NCBI GenBank assembly: GCA_965228415.1
Contig: OZ245814.1
Span: forward strand, 3,410,001-3,474,000
From: Agaribacillus sp965228415
Lineage (GTDB): Bacteria > Bacteroidota > Bacteroidia > Cytophagales > Cyclobacteriaceae
Direction of reading: 5' to 3'
Length of the DNA: 64,000 nt
Below are positions 63,549 to 64,000 of the stretch, piece by piece (positions within the stretch are counted from its first letter, which is position 1; each line of letters opens with the position of its first letter). The notes beneath the pieces were generated by a model. It saw only the letters and a program-made list of their open reading frames with translations, made no database searches and had not been told where the DNA came from. Both the position numbers and the translations under genes were made by a program.

Positions 63549-64000
63549 ATGAAGGTTTATAAGTTTGGCGGCGCCTCAATCAAGAGCGCAGAAGCGGTGA
63601 ATAATATGATTAAAATCGTTGAGGACCGCCAGCCTGAAAGTTTGGTAGTGGTGGTATCGGCGATGGGAAAAACCACCAATGCCCTGGAAGATTTATATCA
63701 TCTGGCATTGAAAAGACAGCCATATAAAAAGCAGCTCGATCAGTTACTAGCCTATCATCACGATATAGCCTTAAAACTTCTCAATGACCAGGGCAACGGG
63801 ATCTTTGAAACAATCAACCAATTGGGAGTTGAAATGGAAAAGAACCTGGACAACCCTCCTCCCCCAGTGGCAAAGGCAGCCTTTTACGACAGCGTTGTTT
63901 CCTATGGCGAAAGGCTTTCGTCCCGAATTATTCACGCCGCGATGCATCAAAAAGCAATGAAGGCCAAATGGATAAATGCCAAAGATTTTATTATTACGGA
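63549..64000 (+). CDS. Aspartate kinase, 3' end outside window
   Basis: First 150 codons of an aspartokinase. KFGGASIKSAEAV at residues 5-17 replaces the usual KFGGTS(V) with KFGGAS, and VVVVSAMGKTTNALEDL is the second hallmark; SYGERLSSRII gives the substrate-side SxGERLS. The window ends before the regulatory ACT domains, so monofunctional LysC and bifunctional ThrA cannot be separated. ATG at 63549. Confidence 0.9.
   Translation, partial: MKVYKFGGASIKSAEAVNNMIKIVEDRQPESLVVVVSAMGKTTNALEDLYHLALKRQPYKKQLDQLLAYHHDIALKLLNDQGNGIFETINQLGVEMEKNLDNPPPPVAKAAFYDSVVSYGERLSSRIIHAAMHQKAMKAKWINAKDFIIT

Noticed and set aside
1..64000. CRISPR arrays, insertion sequences, prophage
   Set aside because: No regularly spaced repeats, transposase, integrase or phage structural genes were found on either strand.

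Overview
The window looks like chromosome of a Bacteroidota bacterium, most likely a marine-type Cytophagales relative. This rests on several things seen in the sequence: type IX secretion (T9SS) parts (a PorT-like barrel overlapping menG, two TPR/PD40/OmpA proteins of PorE layout, a tyrosinase with a T9SS sorting tail), promoters of the Bacteroidota form TTG-N19-TAnnTTTG (best example in front of tRNA-Phe), weak or absent Shine-Dalgarno sequences, and lineage-typical families (DUF5606, DUF1987/SiaC, DUF547). The genus is inference. No insertion sequence, prophage, CRISPR array or rRNA gene was recognised.

Layout. 1-3.6 kb: end of an FtsX-type ABC permease, a phosphotransferase, and a divergent SDR gene whose promoter carries two copies of a palindromic operator. 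3.7-17 kb: a long mostly minus-strand run with a membrane-bound class III cyclase, SRPBCC protein, AraC regulator, DUF2459, RidA-like, purM, a PorE-like protein, a conserved 161-aa protein preceded by a tiny candidate ORF, an Hdr-like iron-sulfur pair, tRNA-Phe with its own promoter and terminator, and clpB with a large inverted repeat upstream. 17-27 kb: a secreted unknown, a three-gene glycosyltransferase operon (lipid-phosphate sugar synthase, CESA-like GT2, GT-C), a histidine kinase with a degraded ATP-binding domain, and a polyferredoxin/FAD oxidoreductase pair. 27-44 kb: DUF547, Na/Ca exchanger, DPP-IV, small proteins, an OmpA lipid/peptidoglycan-anchored protein, proline dehydrogenase, aroB, YtxH, aroA, the T9SS tyrosinase, a BtuF-like protein without signal peptide, saccharopine dehydrogenase and cytidine deaminase.

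44.3-55.9 kb is the most unusual part: nine plus-strand genes, tightly packed, encoding a stand-alone CheR, a stand-alone CheB methylesterase, a membrane GAF protein, a 1144-aa HAMP-GAF-PAS-PAS-SpoIIE phosphatase (SiaA-like), a SiaB-type kinase, a SiaC/DUF1987 protein with the phospho-acceptor Thr at position 68, a 1028-aa ABCG-type transporter with a TerB-like N-terminus and a ~240-residue loop before its last membrane segment, a lipoprotein and a small secreted protein, closed by a strong terminator. No GGDEF cyclase (the known SiaC target SiaD) and no chemoreceptor or CheA is present. I infer a phosphatase/kinase partner switch that may control the transporter or an unlinked target.

55.9-64 kb: an esterase, SDR, porT-menG, the second PorE-like gene, the GTPase engB, DUF5606, class 1 fructose-bisphosphatase and the start of an aspartate kinase cut by the window end.
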